64,000 nt of DNA from Pectobacterium versatile (GCF_020166435.1 NZ_JAINZP010000007.1:62001-126000), one strand, 5' to 3'. Numbered from the stretch's first letter, positions 15,631 to 25,776 are shown. Notes: generated by a model not told the origin, from the sequence alone. Program-made: numbers and translations.

Positions 15631-17154
15631 ATGAAAAAGAATAATTATTCAGGAATCATCTCTGTATTGTTAATGCTGTTTATCGGGTTCATGTCAGCCA
15701 ATCTGGCGAAAGCGGCGCAGCCGTTTGCTTATGGCGCGGATATTGGTTGGGTAAAACAGTTGGAAGATCGCGGAGTTACCTGGCGTGACGATGCTGGCGC
15801 TCAGCGTGATGTATTACAGATATTGCGCGATCACGGCATAAACGCGGTGCGACTACGTATTTTCGTTAACCCCGATCCCAGTGCGTTATGGCATAAAGAT
15901 AATACGACCTGGACGATGCTCGGCTATACGGATAAAACCCGCGTGGTGGATGCCGCGCAGCGCGCCAAAGCGATGGGAATGCGCGTCATGGTGGATTTCC
16001 ACTACAGCGATGTTTTCGCAGATCCTGGTCATCAAATAAAGCCAGCCGCGTGGGCGAATTACAATCTTGGTCAATTAACGACGGCCGTTTATAACCATAC
16101 ACATGAGGTGATGACTGCGCTCATTGCCGCTGGCGTGACGCCGGAATGGGTGCAGGTTGGTAACGAAATGAACCCCGGAATTTTACTACCGGAAGGCAGC
16201 ACAAGCCGATTTGCCAATTTAACGCAGCTACTGAATGCGGGCTATGATGCGGTTAAAGCAGTCAGCCCTTCTTCCAAGGTGATCAGCCATTTGGCGCATG
16301 GGAATAATAATTCGAATGCTCGCTGGTTTTTTGACAATTTCCTCACCACGTATGGTGGGAAAACCGATGTGATTGGTTTTTCATTCTATCCCCATTGGGA
16401 GGGGAAAAACTATTGGGAGCTCACTGGTGCTTTGGCTAGCAATCTTAATGATATGGCGAGCCGGTATGGTAAGGAAGTCATGGTTGTTGAAGTCGGCGGT
16501 TTGGAGACCAACCCGACAGACAGCTACTGGACTATCAAAGATACCATTAATCTTGTTAAAGCCGTGCCGGGGAATAAAGGGATTGGGGTTTTTTATTGGG
16601 AACCTGCGGGTAATGCCAGTGTGTTGCCAGATGGCTATGCATTAGGTGCGACAACACGAGTTTCAGCCAATGTATTGCAGTTTATCCGAGCACTGGACGC
16701 GTTTGCCGAATCGCAAATCAATTTCGTCAACGGCACCCGCTATAAAATCGTTAATCGACACAGTAGTAAATCGCTGAATGTCGTAGCGGGATCGCATGAG
16801 GATAGCGCATTCCTTGAGCAATACACGGATGGTAACTGGGACAGCCAGCGTTTTTATTTTAACGCGATTGGCAATGGTTACTTCAATCTGGTGAATGTGA
16901 ATAGCGGAAAATATATCGATATTACTTCCAGCGCCAATGAAGATGGCGCGCAGATTCTCCAAATGTATAACACCGGTCATTTTAGTCAGCAATGGCTGAT
17001 TTTGGATGCCGGAGATGGCTATTATAAAATTCTGAATAGAAATAGCGGAAAGCTACTGGATATCAGTAGTCGTTCGACAGAGAACGGCGCGGCAGGTATT
17101 CAATGGCATGATAACGGGGGATGGAATCAGCTGTGGAAAATTACCGCTAATTGA
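15631..17154 (+). CDS. ganB: Secreted GH53 endo-beta-1,4-galactanase with C-terminal trefoil lectin domain
   Basis: A 507-residue exported enzyme. A signal peptide of about 33 residues ends at AKAA. The GH53 catalytic domain fills roughly residues 35-350 and begins FAYGADIGWV. The acid/base glutamate is in VGNEMNP (Glu179) and the nucleophile in VVEVGG (Glu287). It hydrolyses the galactan side chains of pectin into galacto-oligosaccharides, which the adjacent ABC transporter could import. Residues about 365-507 hold three repeats of ricin-type beta-trefoil (YKIVNRHSSKSLNV, YFNLVNVNSGKYIDI, YYKILNRNSGKLLDI), each closing in a Q-x-W-like motif. This is probably a carbohydrate-binding module. 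The ganB name follows the Dickeya and Bacillus enzymes. Confidence 0.9.
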   Translation: MKKNNYSGIISVLLMLFIGFMSANLAKAAQPFAYGADIGWVKQLEDRGVTWRDDAGAQRDVLQILRDHGINAVRLRIFVNPDPSALWHKDNTTWTMLGYTDKTRVVDAAQRAKAMGMRVMVDFHYSDVFADPGHQIKPAAWANYNLGQLTTAVYNHTHEVMTALIAAGVTPEWVQVGNEMNPGILLPEGSTSRFANLTQLLNAGYDAVKAVSPSSKVISHLAHGNNNSNARWFFDNFLTTYGGKTDVIGFSFYPHWEGKNYWELTGALASNLNDMASRYGKEVMVVEVGGLETNPTDSYWTIKDTINLVKAVPGNKGIGVFYWEPAGNASVLPDGYALGATTRVSANVLQFIRALDAFAESQINFVNGTRYKIVNRHSSKSLNVVAGSHEDSAFLEQYTDGNWDSQRFYFNAIGNGYFNLVNVNSGKYIDITSSANEDGAQILQMYNTGHFSQQWLILDAGDGYYKILNRNSGKLLDISSRSTENGAAGIQWHDNGGWNQLWKITAN

Positions 17155-17238
17155 CGCTCTCTGGCCGCGTAACTTTCTTACGTGGCCGCTTTATTTGCAA
17201 AGGTAATAAATAGAAGGGCGGTATTATGAGCGGCATGG

Positions 17239-18270
17239 CTACGGATTGTTAAGCGTAAAACTTTCGCGCCAGACCATCTCATAGCCCAGTTGTACGTGTT
17301 TCTTGTAATAGCGTCCCGCTACCAATTCTAAAAATAGATCGACGGCGGCTTCGCCCATTTCAGTGGGGTAGAGCCGCATGGTGGTCAAACTGGGGTTGAG
17401 ATGTTGTGCTGTGGGGATGTCATTCATCCCAATCACTTTGATTTGCTTAGGGATGGAAATACCTTTCTCTTGAATCGCCCGGTACACGCCAATAGCGATA
17501 ATGTCTGTCGCCGCGAACACGACATCGGGCCATTCTTTTTGTTGCAGCAACTCATTCATCGCCTGATAGCCGGACTCAATACAGAATAACTGGCTGACCT
17601 TGCATCGCGACTCGTCGTAGATACCGTGTTTTTGCGTTATCTCCTGAAATACATGCAACCGGCTCTCATTGTTCCCTATAAATGCGGGGCGCTGAGCGCC
17701 GCTATTAACGATGTAATGTAATACCTCGCGTGCTGCCGCTTCCCGGTCGAAAAGCACAGCGTCACATTGTTTATCGAGGGGGGCTGAGTCGATAAAAATC
17801 AGATTCTTATTTAATGCGTAAATTAAGGCGATATCGTTATCGCTAAAGTGACCAACACAAATGATGGCCTGTGCCTGAGCTAAGGTGTTGCTATTAGATG
17901 ATAAATTTGTGGTGAATATATTTCGCAATGAAATATTAAAATCATGGCAGCGGTTTTCGATACCAATACGCATTGCGGTGAAATAAGGATCGTTGAGTTC
18001 TTCTGAAGGCGTAAGAAAGTGGACGACGGCGAGATTTAATAAATTATCGTTATCCATTTTGAAATGGGAGCGTACAACAATGGCGTTATCTGACTTTTTT
18101 TTCTGCTGTTTACGCTGTGTGGGCGATAAATATTCCAGTTCATGGGCAATTTTCTTGATGAGTTGACGTTTTTCTTTAGTTACAGACAGACTGGGATCGT
18201 TATTAAGCACACGAGAAACCGTTGATGCTGCCACCCCAGCTTGTTGGGCGATATCTCTAATCGTTGTCAC
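17239..18270 (-). CDS. LacI/GalR-family transcriptional regulator (GanR-like)
   Basis: A 343-residue repressor-type protein. The N-terminal helix-turn-helix TTIRDIAQQAGVAASTVSRVLN and hinge region are typical of LacI. The remaining residues form a periplasmic-binding-protein-like sugar sensor (VIGMNDIPTAQHLNPSLTTM near the C-terminus). It resembles EbgR. It lies convergent to the galactanase gene and is the only LacI-type regulator nearby, so it probably controls the galactan genes. The inducer is unknown. No operator in its own short upstream region is obvious. Confidence 0.82.
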   Translation of the reverse strand: MTTIRDIAQQAGVAASTVSRVLNNDPSLSVTKEKRQLIKKIAHELEYLSPTQRKQQKKKSDNAIVVRSHFKMDNDNLLNLAVVHFLTPSEELNDPYFTAMRIGIENRCHDFNISLRNIFTTNLSSNSNTLAQAQAIICVGHFSDNDIALIYALNKNLIFIDSAPLDKQCDAVLFDREAAAREVLHYIVNSGAQRPAFIGNNESRLHVFQEITQKHGIYDESRCKVSQLFCIESGYQAMNELLQQKEWPDVVFAATDIIAIGVYRAIQEKGISIPKQIKVIGMNDIPTAQHLNPSLTTMRLYPTEMGEAAVDLFLELVAGRYYKKHVQLGYEMVWRESFTLNNP

Positions 18271-18499
18271 AAAAAATTTTCCATAATTTGCTTATGAAGA
18301 TGATAGTAGCCAATGCCTTATGGATTGAACATGCCCAGTAACTAAAAATGCGATGAAGCTTTCAGTCATCGCCGTGTCACCTGCATGGGCTGTACCTTGT
18401 CCAAATGAGCTATCAGGGATTGGTTCTTGTGCGTGTTGTGCTTGTGAGGTCATAAGGACGAGGAGGTATGTAGCAGTGACAGGAAAACCGCTTATCAAC

Positions 18500-19369
18500 T
18501 TATCGTCTATTGGGCGCATTTTCCTGTTCCGGTGTGATGCGGACGATATGAATAATCAGGTACAGCATTTCATCGTTAGAAATGTCGATATTGAGCAGGT
18601 TGTGAATATAGTCTTTGATCAGTCGACTGCACTTATAGGCATCAGGGTATTCTTTGGTGACTTGCTCAAAAATAAAGTCATCATTTGAATGAATCAGGCT
18701 ATTTTCCAACAGACGCTGAATAAAGAATTGCATGTGCGTCAGAAAACGGGAGTAATTAATCGACTCTTTATCAATCACGATATGGAAGTTGTACTGGATG
18801 ATATTAAAGATATCTTTCAGCATCTTGACCGACTGGAGCGTGTTTTCCATATTCTGGACGTCGGTTTGGGCATTGACTAAATGAAACGCGATATTGCCTG
18901 CTTCTTCTTCGGGCAATTCCAGCTTCATCTGTTGGTTAATGTCGTTGAGCGCCCGTGAGGCAATCGCAAATTCCTGCGGGTAGAACCGCTTTACCTCATA
19001 AAGCAGACGATTTTGTATGCTGATGCCTTTGCGATAGCGCTCAATCGCAAAGCTGATATGGTCGATCAGCGTAAAAAAGACCTGCTCGCTCAAGCGACCA
19101 TGAAGCTGCCGGTTCGCATCATCAATAATCTTATTCACGATGTGAACATATTCTTCCCCAACGTGCTCAATCAGACGAGCAAATTCGCGTGGCGATGTGC
19201 CATCCTTGAGAATAAAGGTCTTCTCAATTTTGGCCGGATCGAGAATATCGCCGGTCTTGCTGTTAAAGCCGATTCCTTTCCCCATAACAATGATTTCGTT
19301 GTTATCTGCATCAGAAGATAACACCAGGCTATTGTTCAGTATTTTTATTGCTTTTATCGGTTCAGCCAT
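18500..19369 (-). CDS. bglG: BglG-type transcriptional antiterminator
   Basis: A 289-residue PRD-containing antiterminator. An N-terminal RNA-binding CAT domain (IKAIKILNNSLVL, VMGKGIGFNSKTGD) is followed by two PTS regulation domains carrying histidines (LIEHVGEEY, LIDHISFAIERY, NIAFHLVNAQ, LIIHIVR). It binds a RAT sequence in nascent RNA to block a terminator and is controlled by phosphorylation from the PTS. A matching RAT/terminator lies at 22973-23060, before the PTS gene. ATG 19369 fits the family length; an in-frame ATG at 19423 would add 18 residues. Unlike E. coli bglGFB, this gene is last in its operon. Confidence 0.87.
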   Translation of the reverse strand: MAEPIKAIKILNNSLVLSSDADNNEIIVMGKGIGFNSKTGDILDPAKIEKTFILKDGTSPREFARLIEHVGEEYVHIVNKIIDDANRQLHGRLSEQVFFTLIDHISFAIERYRKGISIQNRLLYEVKRFYPQEFAIASRALNDINQQMKLELPEEEAGNIAFHLVNAQTDVQNMENTLQSVKMLKDIFNIIQYNFHIVIDKESINYSRFLTHMQFFIQRLLENSLIHSNDDFIFEQVTKEYPDAYKCSRLIKDYIHNLLNIDISNDEMLYLIIHIVRITPEQENAPNRR

Positions 19370-19517
19370 CATGCGTTTCTTGAGTGATTCAGTGGGAAAG
19401 TCAGTGAGATAAGCTTGCTTCATGATGTGTCACGTTGCGGGAAATAGGCTTCCTGCAACGTGACATATCTGGCGTCGTATTTATCCCCGTTTTAACAACG
19501 TGTACTGGATATCGGTA

Positions 19518-20945
19518 TCACGGGACGCTGGGAAATAAGCGCGCTCCATTTGATTCTATGACACCTTGATACCAGTAAAAACTTTTCTTTTTGATGCGGC
19601 GCAGATCTTTCAGATCGAATTCGTCGCGGTTCACGTAAATAAACCCGTAACGCTTGCCGTAGCCCTGATGGGTGCTGACCACATCGATCGCCGACCACGG
19701 ACAATAGCCAATAAGATCAACGCCATCGCTGATGGCGAGCTGCATCTGTTCAATATGGCGAGCAATAAAATCGATGCGATATTGATCGTCGATCGTACCG
19801 TCGGCCTCAAGCTTATCCGGCGCGCCCATGCCGTTTTCCGTAATCAGGATCGGCAGATGATAGCGCTCGTAGGTTTTCCGCAGCGTTAAGCGTAAGCCAA
19901 TAGGATCGATCACCCAGCCATAAGGCGTTTTATCAACGTGCGGGTTTTCCGCTGCGCGATAGACGCCGGGTTCGCCCAGCATGATTTGCTGATCGCCCGC
20001 GCGGGCGCTGACATCAGACGCATCGCCTTTGCTGGCGGCAATGGTGGCGGTGGAGTAATAGTTGATTGCCACGTAGTCGGGCTTTCCTGACTGTAGGATA
20101 TCGTCATCGCCAGGTAATGTTTCCGGTGCCAGACCGCGATCTTCCAGATAACGCCAGGCCAGCGCGTTGTAGCGGCCGTGCACGGCAACATCCAGAAAAC
20201 TCCAACAGCGCAGCGTTTCCCAGTTGTGTGCGGCGATAGCATCTTCCGGTTTGCTGGTGGCCTGATACATAGACGTGGTGTTGATCGCCGGACCAATCAG
20301 GCCATTGGGCGCGAGTTCGTGACACAAGGCCATGACCTGAGCCTGCGCCAACATCATGTGGTGGTTTTGCTGATACAGCACTTTTTTAGACGGTAAAACG
20401 CCACCTTCCGGCAGGCCAATCGCACCGGGATGCAGAATCATGGTGTTCTGCTCATTGATTGTCAGCCAATATTTTACCTTGTCGCCGAAATGCGTAAACA
20501 GCGTGCGGGCGTAGTGAACAAAGGCATCAATCGTGGCGCGATTCTGCCAGCCGCCTTGTGCCTCAAGACAATAAGGCAAATCGAAATGGTAGAGCGTGAC
20601 GACCGGTTCGATATTGTGCGCGTTCAGTTCATCAATCAGGCTGTTGTAAAACGCGATACCCAGCGGATTGATGGCACCAGTGCCATCGGGAAGAATACGT
20701 GTCCAGGCGATAGAGAAGCGATAGGCCTTCAAGCCCAGCTCCGCGAAAAGCTGCACATCTTCTTTAAACCGATGGTAGTGATCGCTGGCGACGGTGAAGT
20801 CGGCAGTGTTTTCCAGGTGCTGGCATTGATCAATGATCGACGGGCTTTTCCCATCGGCCTGCCAGCCACCTTCTACCTGATAAGCTGACGTCGACGCCCC
20901 CCACAGAAAACCTGCCGGGAAGTGTTTTTGCTGTTGATAGTGCAT
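19518..20945 (-). CDS. bglB: 6-phospho-beta-glucosidase, GH1
   Basis: A 475-residue cytoplasmic GH1 enzyme that hydrolyses phosphorylated aryl- or beta-glucosides delivered by the adjacent PTS. It starts HYQQQKHFPAGFLWGASTSAYQVEGG. The acid/base region is WLTINEQN, and the nucleophile lies in LITENGMGAPD. The 6-phospho-binding loop near the C-terminus (GYGKRYGFIYVNRDE) supports phospho-substrate use. The ATG at 20945 has a GTGAGAAAA ribosome region and fits the family start; the longer frame from 20978 runs through a hairpin. It lies between the PTS gene and the antiterminator gene. Confidence 0.9.
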   Translation of the reverse strand: MHYQQQKHFPAGFLWGASTSAYQVEGGWQADGKSPSIIDQCQHLENTADFTVASDHYHRFKEDVQLFAELGLKAYRFSIAWTRILPDGTGAINPLGIAFYNSLIDELNAHNIEPVVTLYHFDLPYCLEAQGGWQNRATIDAFVHYARTLFTHFGDKVKYWLTINEQNTMILHPGAIGLPEGGVLPSKKVLYQQNHHMMLAQAQVMALCHELAPNGLIGPAINTTSMYQATSKPEDAIAAHNWETLRCWSFLDVAVHGRYNALAWRYLEDRGLAPETLPGDDDILQSGKPDYVAINYYSTATIAASKGDASDVSARAGDQQIMLGEPGVYRAAENPHVDKTPYGWVIDPIGLRLTLRKTYERYHLPILITENGMGAPDKLEADGTIDDQYRIDFIARHIEQMQLAISDGVDLIGYCPWSAIDVVSTHQGYGKRYGFIYVNRDEFDLKDLRRIKKKSFYWYQGVIESNGARLFPSVP

Positions 20946-20970
20946 ATTTTTCTCACATACAGGGAGACTG

Positions 20971-21001
20971 AAAAGCATTGGGCACCTTGCCCAATGCTTT
21001 T
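20971..21001 (-). terminator. Intercistronic hairpin between bglF and bglB
   Basis: AAAAGCATTGGGCA and TGCCCAATGCTTTT form a nearly perfect 13-14 base stem with a tiny loop. On the minus strand it ends in a run of four T, then CAG. It may cause partial termination or protect the bglF message end, lowering bglB and bglG expression. Confidence 0.55.
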
Positions 21002-21009
21002 ATGGATCG

Positions 21010-22941
21010 TCAGGCGTTCACTTTAATGATGTTATCCATCGGGGCGATTGGCTGCGGTGCGGTGCAGACGACGCTGGCGTACTCATCGCTATTGATAATC
21101 ACGACTGGCGTAACCGGGTCATAACCCAGACGCGTGATTTCATGCAGATCGAAGCTAATTAGCCTGTCGCCAGCGGTGACACGGTCGCCCGGTTTGATAT
21201 AGCCGGTAAAGTGCTTGCCGTTGAGGTTCACCGTGTCCAGACCGACGTGAATCAGCAATTCCAAACCGTTGTCAGCCCGGATGCCGATGGCGTGTTTAGA
21301 CTCAAGGAACGTGATGATTTCGCCACTGACGGGCGCAACCACTTCACCGTTGTCAGGAATAATCGCCACGCCTTGTCCCAGTAATCCCTGTGAGAATACG
21401 TCATCGTTGATGTCACTCAGCGCGACCAATTTGCCGGACAGCGGGCTGAGTATAGTTTGTGGTTCTGCGTGGCCTTCTGCGGCCTGCGTTTTTTGCACGG
21501 TATTGGCTGCCGGTGTCGCTTGGCGTTGATCTGCCTGAGCTGAGTCGGTTTGGGTATTGTCAGTTTCATCCACCGGATCGTCGAATCCCATGATCCAGGT
21601 GAGAGCAAACGTGACGACAATCGCAATGGCGCAGGTGATCAGCGCATGGACGATGTTCATCGGGTTTTCACCAATGAAAGCAGGCAGCGCTGCCAGCCCC
21701 GGCGAGACGAAGGCGTAGCGAACCAGCCCGGCTAAACCGGCATAGATGCCCGCACAGCCCCCGCCAATCATGGCGGCAATCAGCGGTTTCTTCAATTTCA
21801 GCGTCACCCCGTACAGGGAAGGTTCGGTGATACCCAGCAGCGCGGTGAAGCCCGCCGAAGAAGCCAGCTGTTTCAGATTCTTATTCTTGGTTTTAAACGC
21901 AACGCACAGCGTGGCGGCACCCTGAGCAATGTTAGAAGCCAGCATGCCGGGCCCGTTGATCATTTCGAAGCCGTTACGGGTAAGCTGCGAGGTGGCAATC
22001 GGCGTCATCGCCCAGGCCGTACCGGTGATCACCAGGAACGGCTGCAGGCCACCCATCAGCATCGGGATTAACCAGCTTGCCTTGCCGTCAATGATAGCCG
22101 CGCCGCTGGCGACCAGATCGTTGAGGAAAATACCGAAAGGCCCAATCACCACTAACGCCAATGGCGCGGTAAACAGCAGCACGATCATCGGTTTGGTGAA
22201 GAAGGTGATCATCGATGGCGAGACTTTTTCAGCGAATCTCTCGATGTAAGACATGATCCACACGGTGAGAATGATCGGTAACACCGATCCGGCATAGTCC
22301 GCCAGCCGTACCGGAATGCCGATAAAGCTGATTGGCCCGCCTGATGCTAACAGCTGAGCCAGATTCGGGTGCAGCAGTGCGCCAGCAATCGTCATCGCCA
22401 GAATCGGGTTACAGGCGAACTTGATGGAGGCACCGTAAGCCAGCAGCACGGGCAGGAAGAAAAAGGCCGCATCAGAGATGGTATCCAGCAAGCGATAGGT
22501 CGTGCTGTCGGCAGAAATTAAGCCCGTCAACTTGAGGATTGCCAGCAGTGCTTTGATCATCCCTGCGCCGGTAATTGCTGGAATGACGGGGGTAAAGGTG
22601 GTGGAAATCACGCTGATGATTTGCGTAAAAATGCCGCCTTTTTTCTGCTGCTTGTTACCAGCATTGCGCTGGCTGTTCATCTCGCCAATCTCATTCAAAA
22701 TCGCCCGGTAGGTGACTTGAACGTCGTTGCCGATCACCACCTGAAACTGGCCGCCGCGATCGACCACGCTGATGACGCCGGGAAGTTTAGCAATCGCCTC
22801 TGCCTGTACGGCATGGCTGTCGTTGAACTCGAAACGTAAGCGAGTGGCGCAGTGGGTCAGTTTGCTGACGTTCTGCTTGCCGCCGCTCAACGCGAGGATG
22901 TCGACTCCAAGTTTTTGATAATTCATTTTTTGATGATCCAT
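21010..22941 (-). CDS. bglF: Beta-glucoside PTS permease EIIBCA
   Basis: A 643-residue inner-membrane PTS enzyme II. It has an N-terminal EIIB domain with the phospho-cysteine in LTHCATRLRF, a central EIIC domain with about ten membrane segments (residues about 100-450), a flexible Q/T/A-rich linker, and a C-terminal EIIA domain with the phospho-histidine in LLIHVGLDTVNLNG. It imports and phosphorylates beta-glucosides and also sets the activity of the BglG-type protein by phosphorylation. ATG 22941 is chosen because an ACAGGG ribosome site lies eight bases upstream; the longer frame begins with TTG. A RAT/terminator leader and CRP site lie upstream. Confidence 0.92.
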   Translation of the reverse strand: MDHQKMNYQKLGVDILALSGGKQNVSKLTHCATRLRFEFNDSHAVQAEAIAKLPGVISVVDRGGQFQVVIGNDVQVTYRAILNEIGEMNSQRNAGNKQQKKGGIFTQIISVISTTFTPVIPAITGAGMIKALLAILKLTGLISADSTTYRLLDTISDAAFFFLPVLLAYGASIKFACNPILAMTIAGALLHPNLAQLLASGGPISFIGIPVRLADYAGSVLPIILTVWIMSYIERFAEKVSPSMITFFTKPMIVLLFTAPLALVVIGPFGIFLNDLVASGAAIIDGKASWLIPMLMGGLQPFLVITGTAWAMTPIATSQLTRNGFEMINGPGMLASNIAQGAATLCVAFKTKNKNLKQLASSAGFTALLGITEPSLYGVTLKLKKPLIAAMIGGGCAGIYAGLAGLVRYAFVSPGLAALPAFIGENPMNIVHALITCAIAIVVTFALTWIMGFDDPVDETDNTQTDSAQADQRQATPAANTVQKTQAAEGHAEPQTILSPLSGKLVALSDINDDVFSQGLLGQGVAIIPDNGEVVAPVSGEIITFLESKHAIGIRADNGLELLIHVGLDTVNLNGKHFTGYIKPGDRVTAGDRLISFDLHEITRLGYDPVTPVVIINSDEYASVVCTAPQPIAPMDNIIKVNA

Positions 22942-22972
22942 AGTTTTACCCTGTGTTGACGCCAATTAGGCC

Positions 22973-23036
22973 AAAAAAAAAGACCAAAATAAAAATGCAC
23001 CTCTTAAAAAGAGGAAATGCATTTTTACTTTGGTCT
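22973..23036 (-). terminator. Conditional terminator in the bglF leader
   Basis: On the minus strand AGACCAAAGTAAAAATGCA pairs with TGCATTTTTATTTTGGTCT. A short inner CCTCTT/AAGAGG stem follows, then a run of nine T ending just before the bglF start region. The 5' arm overlaps the RAT element at 23032-23060, the standard arrangement for antitermination by BglG/LicT proteins. Confidence 0.85.
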
Positions 23037-23060
23037 TGCCTGCCGAAGCAGTAGCACGCC
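23032..23060 (-). promoter_or_regulatory. RAT antiterminator site for BglG-type protein
   Basis: Read on the minus strand, the site contains GGCGTGCTACTG, a short loop, and GCAGGCAAGACC, closely following the E. coli bgl RAT consensus (TACTG...GCAGGCAAAACC). Its last five or so bases form the base of the terminator stem, so RNA-bound antiterminator and terminator are mutually exclusive. Confidence 0.85.
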
Positions 23061-23149
23061 GCGATAAAAATAGGCTGGTGCAACTTGTGGTGTTGCGCCG
23101 CAATATCAGCATGCGGCGCTGGAGTCATGCAATGGACTCAGGTGAATTA

Positions 23150-23165
23150 ATTGATCTGGATCACA
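23150..23165 (-). promoter_or_regulatory. Probable CRP site of the bgl operon
   Basis: ATTGA, six bases, then TCACA matches the CRP consensus at eight of ten conserved positions. It lies about 90 bases upstream of the RAT element, suitable for activating bglF-bglB-bglG transcription. Confidence 0.5.
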
Positions 23166-23445
23166 AACAATAGCGCGGTTTGCGATCCTTTTGCGCACGG
23201 TATCGCAGTCTCAGTTCATCGTAATGTGATGGCATCACAGCTTTACTTTAGCAGTGCTGTCCCGCGCGATTTCTCTCTACAAGTTATCTGATTGTTGAAC
23301 AAAAAACCGTCAAATAAAATAACTATATTAACCAGCATTCCCCCGCAGTTTTTGCCATCCTCGGTAGTTTCGTCATTCGCAAACACTATACTGGGTACTC
23401 TTGACCCTACAGACACAACACAACAAAACCGAAAAGGTACATAAG

Positions 23446-25725
23446 ATGGATGAACAGCTAAAGCAAAGCGCCCTTGATTTCCACCAGTATCCGATTCCCG
23501 GAAAAATTCAGGTTTCCCCGACGAAACCACTGGCGACACAGCGCGATCTGGCGCTGGCCTATTCCCCTGGTGTCGCGGCTCCCTGTCTGGAAATTGCGGC
23601 AGATCCGCTGGCCGCCTACAAATACACCGCGCGCGGCAATCTGGTTGCCGTTATCTCTAACGGGACAGCCGTTCTGGGCCTCGGTAATATCGGCGCACTG
23701 GCCGGTAAACCGGTGATGGAAGGCAAAGGCGTACTGTTTAAAAAATTCTCCGGCATTGATGTTTTCGATATCGAAGTCGACGAGCTGGATCCAGACAAAC
23801 TGATCGACGTGATCGCCGCGCTGGAGCCGACGTTCGGCGGTATCAATCTGGAAGATATCAAGGCGCCTGAGTGCTTCTACATCGAGAAGAAACTGCGTGA
23901 GCGCATGAAGATTCCGGTCTTCCACGACGATCAGCACGGCACCGCGATCATCTGTACCGCCGCCGTTCTGAACGGCCTGCGCGTAGTCGAAAAAAATATC
24001 TCCGATGTGCGTCTGGTCGTGTCCGGTGCGGGCGCTGCGTCTATCGCCTGTCTTAACCTGCTGGTGGCGCTGGGTCTTCAGAAGCACAACATTGTGGTGT
24101 GTGATTCACGCGGCGTGATTTTCCACGGCCGTGACGAAAATATGGAAGAAACCAAGGCCGCTTACGCCATTGAGGATAACGGTGCTCGCAAGCTGGCTGA
24201 CGTGATCCCTGATGCGGATATTTTCCTTGGTTGCTCTGGCCCCGGCGTACTGACGCCGGAGATGGTGAAAACCATGGCACCGCGTCCGCTGATCATGGCG
24301 TTGGCTAACCCGGAACCAGAAATTCTGCCACCGCTGGCGAAAGAAGTGCGCCCGGATGCCATTATCTGTACCGGCCGTTCGGATTACCCGAATCAGGTGA
24401 ACAACGTGCTGTGCTTCCCGTTCATCTTCCGTGGCGCGTTGGATGTTGGCGCGACTACGATTAACGAAGAGATGAAGCTGGCCTGCGTGCATGCGATTGC
24501 CGATCTGGCGCTGGCAGAGCAGAGTGAAGTGGTTGCCTCTGCCTACGGCGACCAAGAGCTGTCATTCGGCCCAGATTATCTGATTCCAAAACCGTTCGAT
24601 CCGCGTCTGATCATCAAGATCGCACCGGCGGTGGCGAAGGCGGCGATGGATTCCGGCGTGGCGACGCGTCCGATCGAGGATTTCGATGCCTACATCGAAA
24701 AACTGACCCAGTTCGTCTACAAAACCAACCTGTTCATGAAGCCGATCTTCGCGCAGGCGCGTCAGCAGCCGAAGCGTGTCGTCTTCGCCGAAGGTGAAGA
24801 TGCGCGCGTGCTGCACGCTACGCAGGAACTGGTTACGCTGGGGCTGGCGTTCCCGATTCTGATTGGTCGTCCGAGCGTCATCGAAATGCGTCTGCAAAAG
24901 CTGGGGCTGCAACTGACCATCGGTAAAGATTTCGAAGTGGTCAATAACGAATCCGATCCGCGCTTCAAAGAATACTGGAGTGAGTATTTCGAACTGATGA
25001 AGCGTCGCGGCGTGTCGCAGGAGAAAGCGCAGCGTGCGGTGATCGGCAACCCAACGCTGATTGGCTCGATCATGGTTCACCGTGGCGAAGCGGACGCGCT
25101 GATTTGTGGCACGATTGGCACGTATGAAGAGCATTTCGATGTGGTTGAGAAAGTCTTCGGCTACCGCGAAGGCGTACATGCAGCTGGGGCGATGAACGCG
25201 CTGATGCTGCCGAGCGGCAACACCTTTATCGCCGATACCTACGTCAATGCAGATCCAACGCCGGAACAGCTGGCGGAAATCACCCTGATGGCGGCAGAAA
25301 GCGTACGTCGTTTCGGTATCGAACCGAAGGTTGCACTGTTGTCGCATTCCAGCTTCGGCACCTCGGATTCCCCGACGGCGCAGAAAATGCGTGCCACGCT
25401 GGCGCTGGTCAACAAGCTGGCGCCGGAACTGGAGATTGATGGTGAGATGCACGGTGATGCCGCGCTGGTGGAAGCGATTCGCCGCGAGCAAATGCCAGAC
25501 AGCCCGCTGAAAGGCTCGGCTAACATCCTGATCATGCCGAACATGGAATCTGCGCGTATCAGCTATAACCTGCTGCGCGTTTCCTCTTCAGAAGGCGTGA
25601 CGGTAGGGCCGGTACTGATGGGGATCTCAAAACCAGTACACATCCTGACGCCGATTGCCTCCGTACGCCGGATCGTGAACATGGTCGCACTGGCGGTGGT
25701 AGAAGCACAAACTCAGCCGCTGTAA
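23446..25725 (+). CDS. maeB: NADP-dependent malic enzyme MaeB
   Basis: A 759-residue enzyme, the same length as E. coli MaeB, which decarboxylates malate to pyruvate while making NADPH. The N-terminal malic domain (residues about 1-420) includes [19 protein letters not shown] and the NAD(P)-binding [13 protein letters not shown]. The C-terminal part (about 430-759) is a phosphotransacetylase-like domain ([24 protein letters not shown]), probably regulatory. ATG 23446 is preceded by AAAAGG; the upstream in-frame ATG at 23401 is not used. GC-rich codons fit the core genome. A strong terminator follows. Confidence 0.96.
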   Translation: MDEQLKQSALDFHQYPIPGKIQVSPTKPLATQRDLALAYSPGVAAPCLEIAADPLAAYKYTARGNLVAVISNGTAVLGLGNIGALAGKPVMEGKGVLFKKFSGIDVFDIEVDELDPDKLIDVIAALEPTFGGINLEDIKAPECFYIEKKLRERMKIPVFHDDQHGTAIICTAAVLNGLRVVEKNISDVRLVVSGAGAASIACLNLLVALGLQKHNIVVCDSRGVIFHGRDENMEETKAAYAIEDNGARKLADVIPDADIFLGCSGPGVLTPEMVKTMAPRPLIMALANPEPEILPPLAKEVRPDAIICTGRSDYPNQVNNVLCFPFIFRGALDVGATTINEEMKLACVHAIADLALAEQSEVVASAYGDQELSFGPDYLIPKPFDPRLIIKIAPAVAKAAMDSGVATRPIEDFDAYIEKLTQFVYKTNLFMKPIFAQARQQPKRVVFAEGEDARVLHATQELVTLGLAFPILIGRPSVIEMRLQKLGLQLTIGKDFEVVNNESDPRFKEYWSEYFELMKRRGVSQEKAQRAVIGNPTLIGSIMVHRGEADALICGTIGTYEEHFDVVEKVFGYREGVHAAGAMNALMLPSGNTFIADTYVNADPTPEQLAEITLMAAESVRRFGIEPKVALLSHSSFGTSDSPTAQKMRATLALVNKLAPELEIDGEMHGDAALVEAIRREQMPDSPLKGSANILIMPNMESARISYNLLRVSSSEGVTVGPVLMGISKPVHILTPIASVRRIVNMVALAVVEAQTQPL

Positions 25726-25747
25726 GTTATTTCCAGTCATACAGACA

Positions 25748-25776
25748 AACCCAGCCGATTGTTGGCTGGGTTTTTT
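25748..25776 (+). terminator. Rho-independent terminator of maeB
   Basis: AACCCAGCC and GGCTGGGTT form a 9-base perfect stem with a 7-base loop, followed by TTTT. It lies about 20 bases after the maeB stop. Confidence 0.88.

Noticed and set aside
18292-18519. 75-codon frame on the minus strand between bglG and the LacI-type gene
   Set aside because: It overlaps the bglG 3' end, has no ribosome site and no recognisable motifs.
20971-21001. Second RAT-type antitermination site between bglF and bglB
   Set aside because: A hairpin is present, but no TACTG...GCAGGCAA element precedes it.
24562-25491. 309-codon open frame antisense to maeB
   Set aside because: It is a shadow of GC-rich maeB codons; composition is rich in His, Arg and Gln, with no domain.
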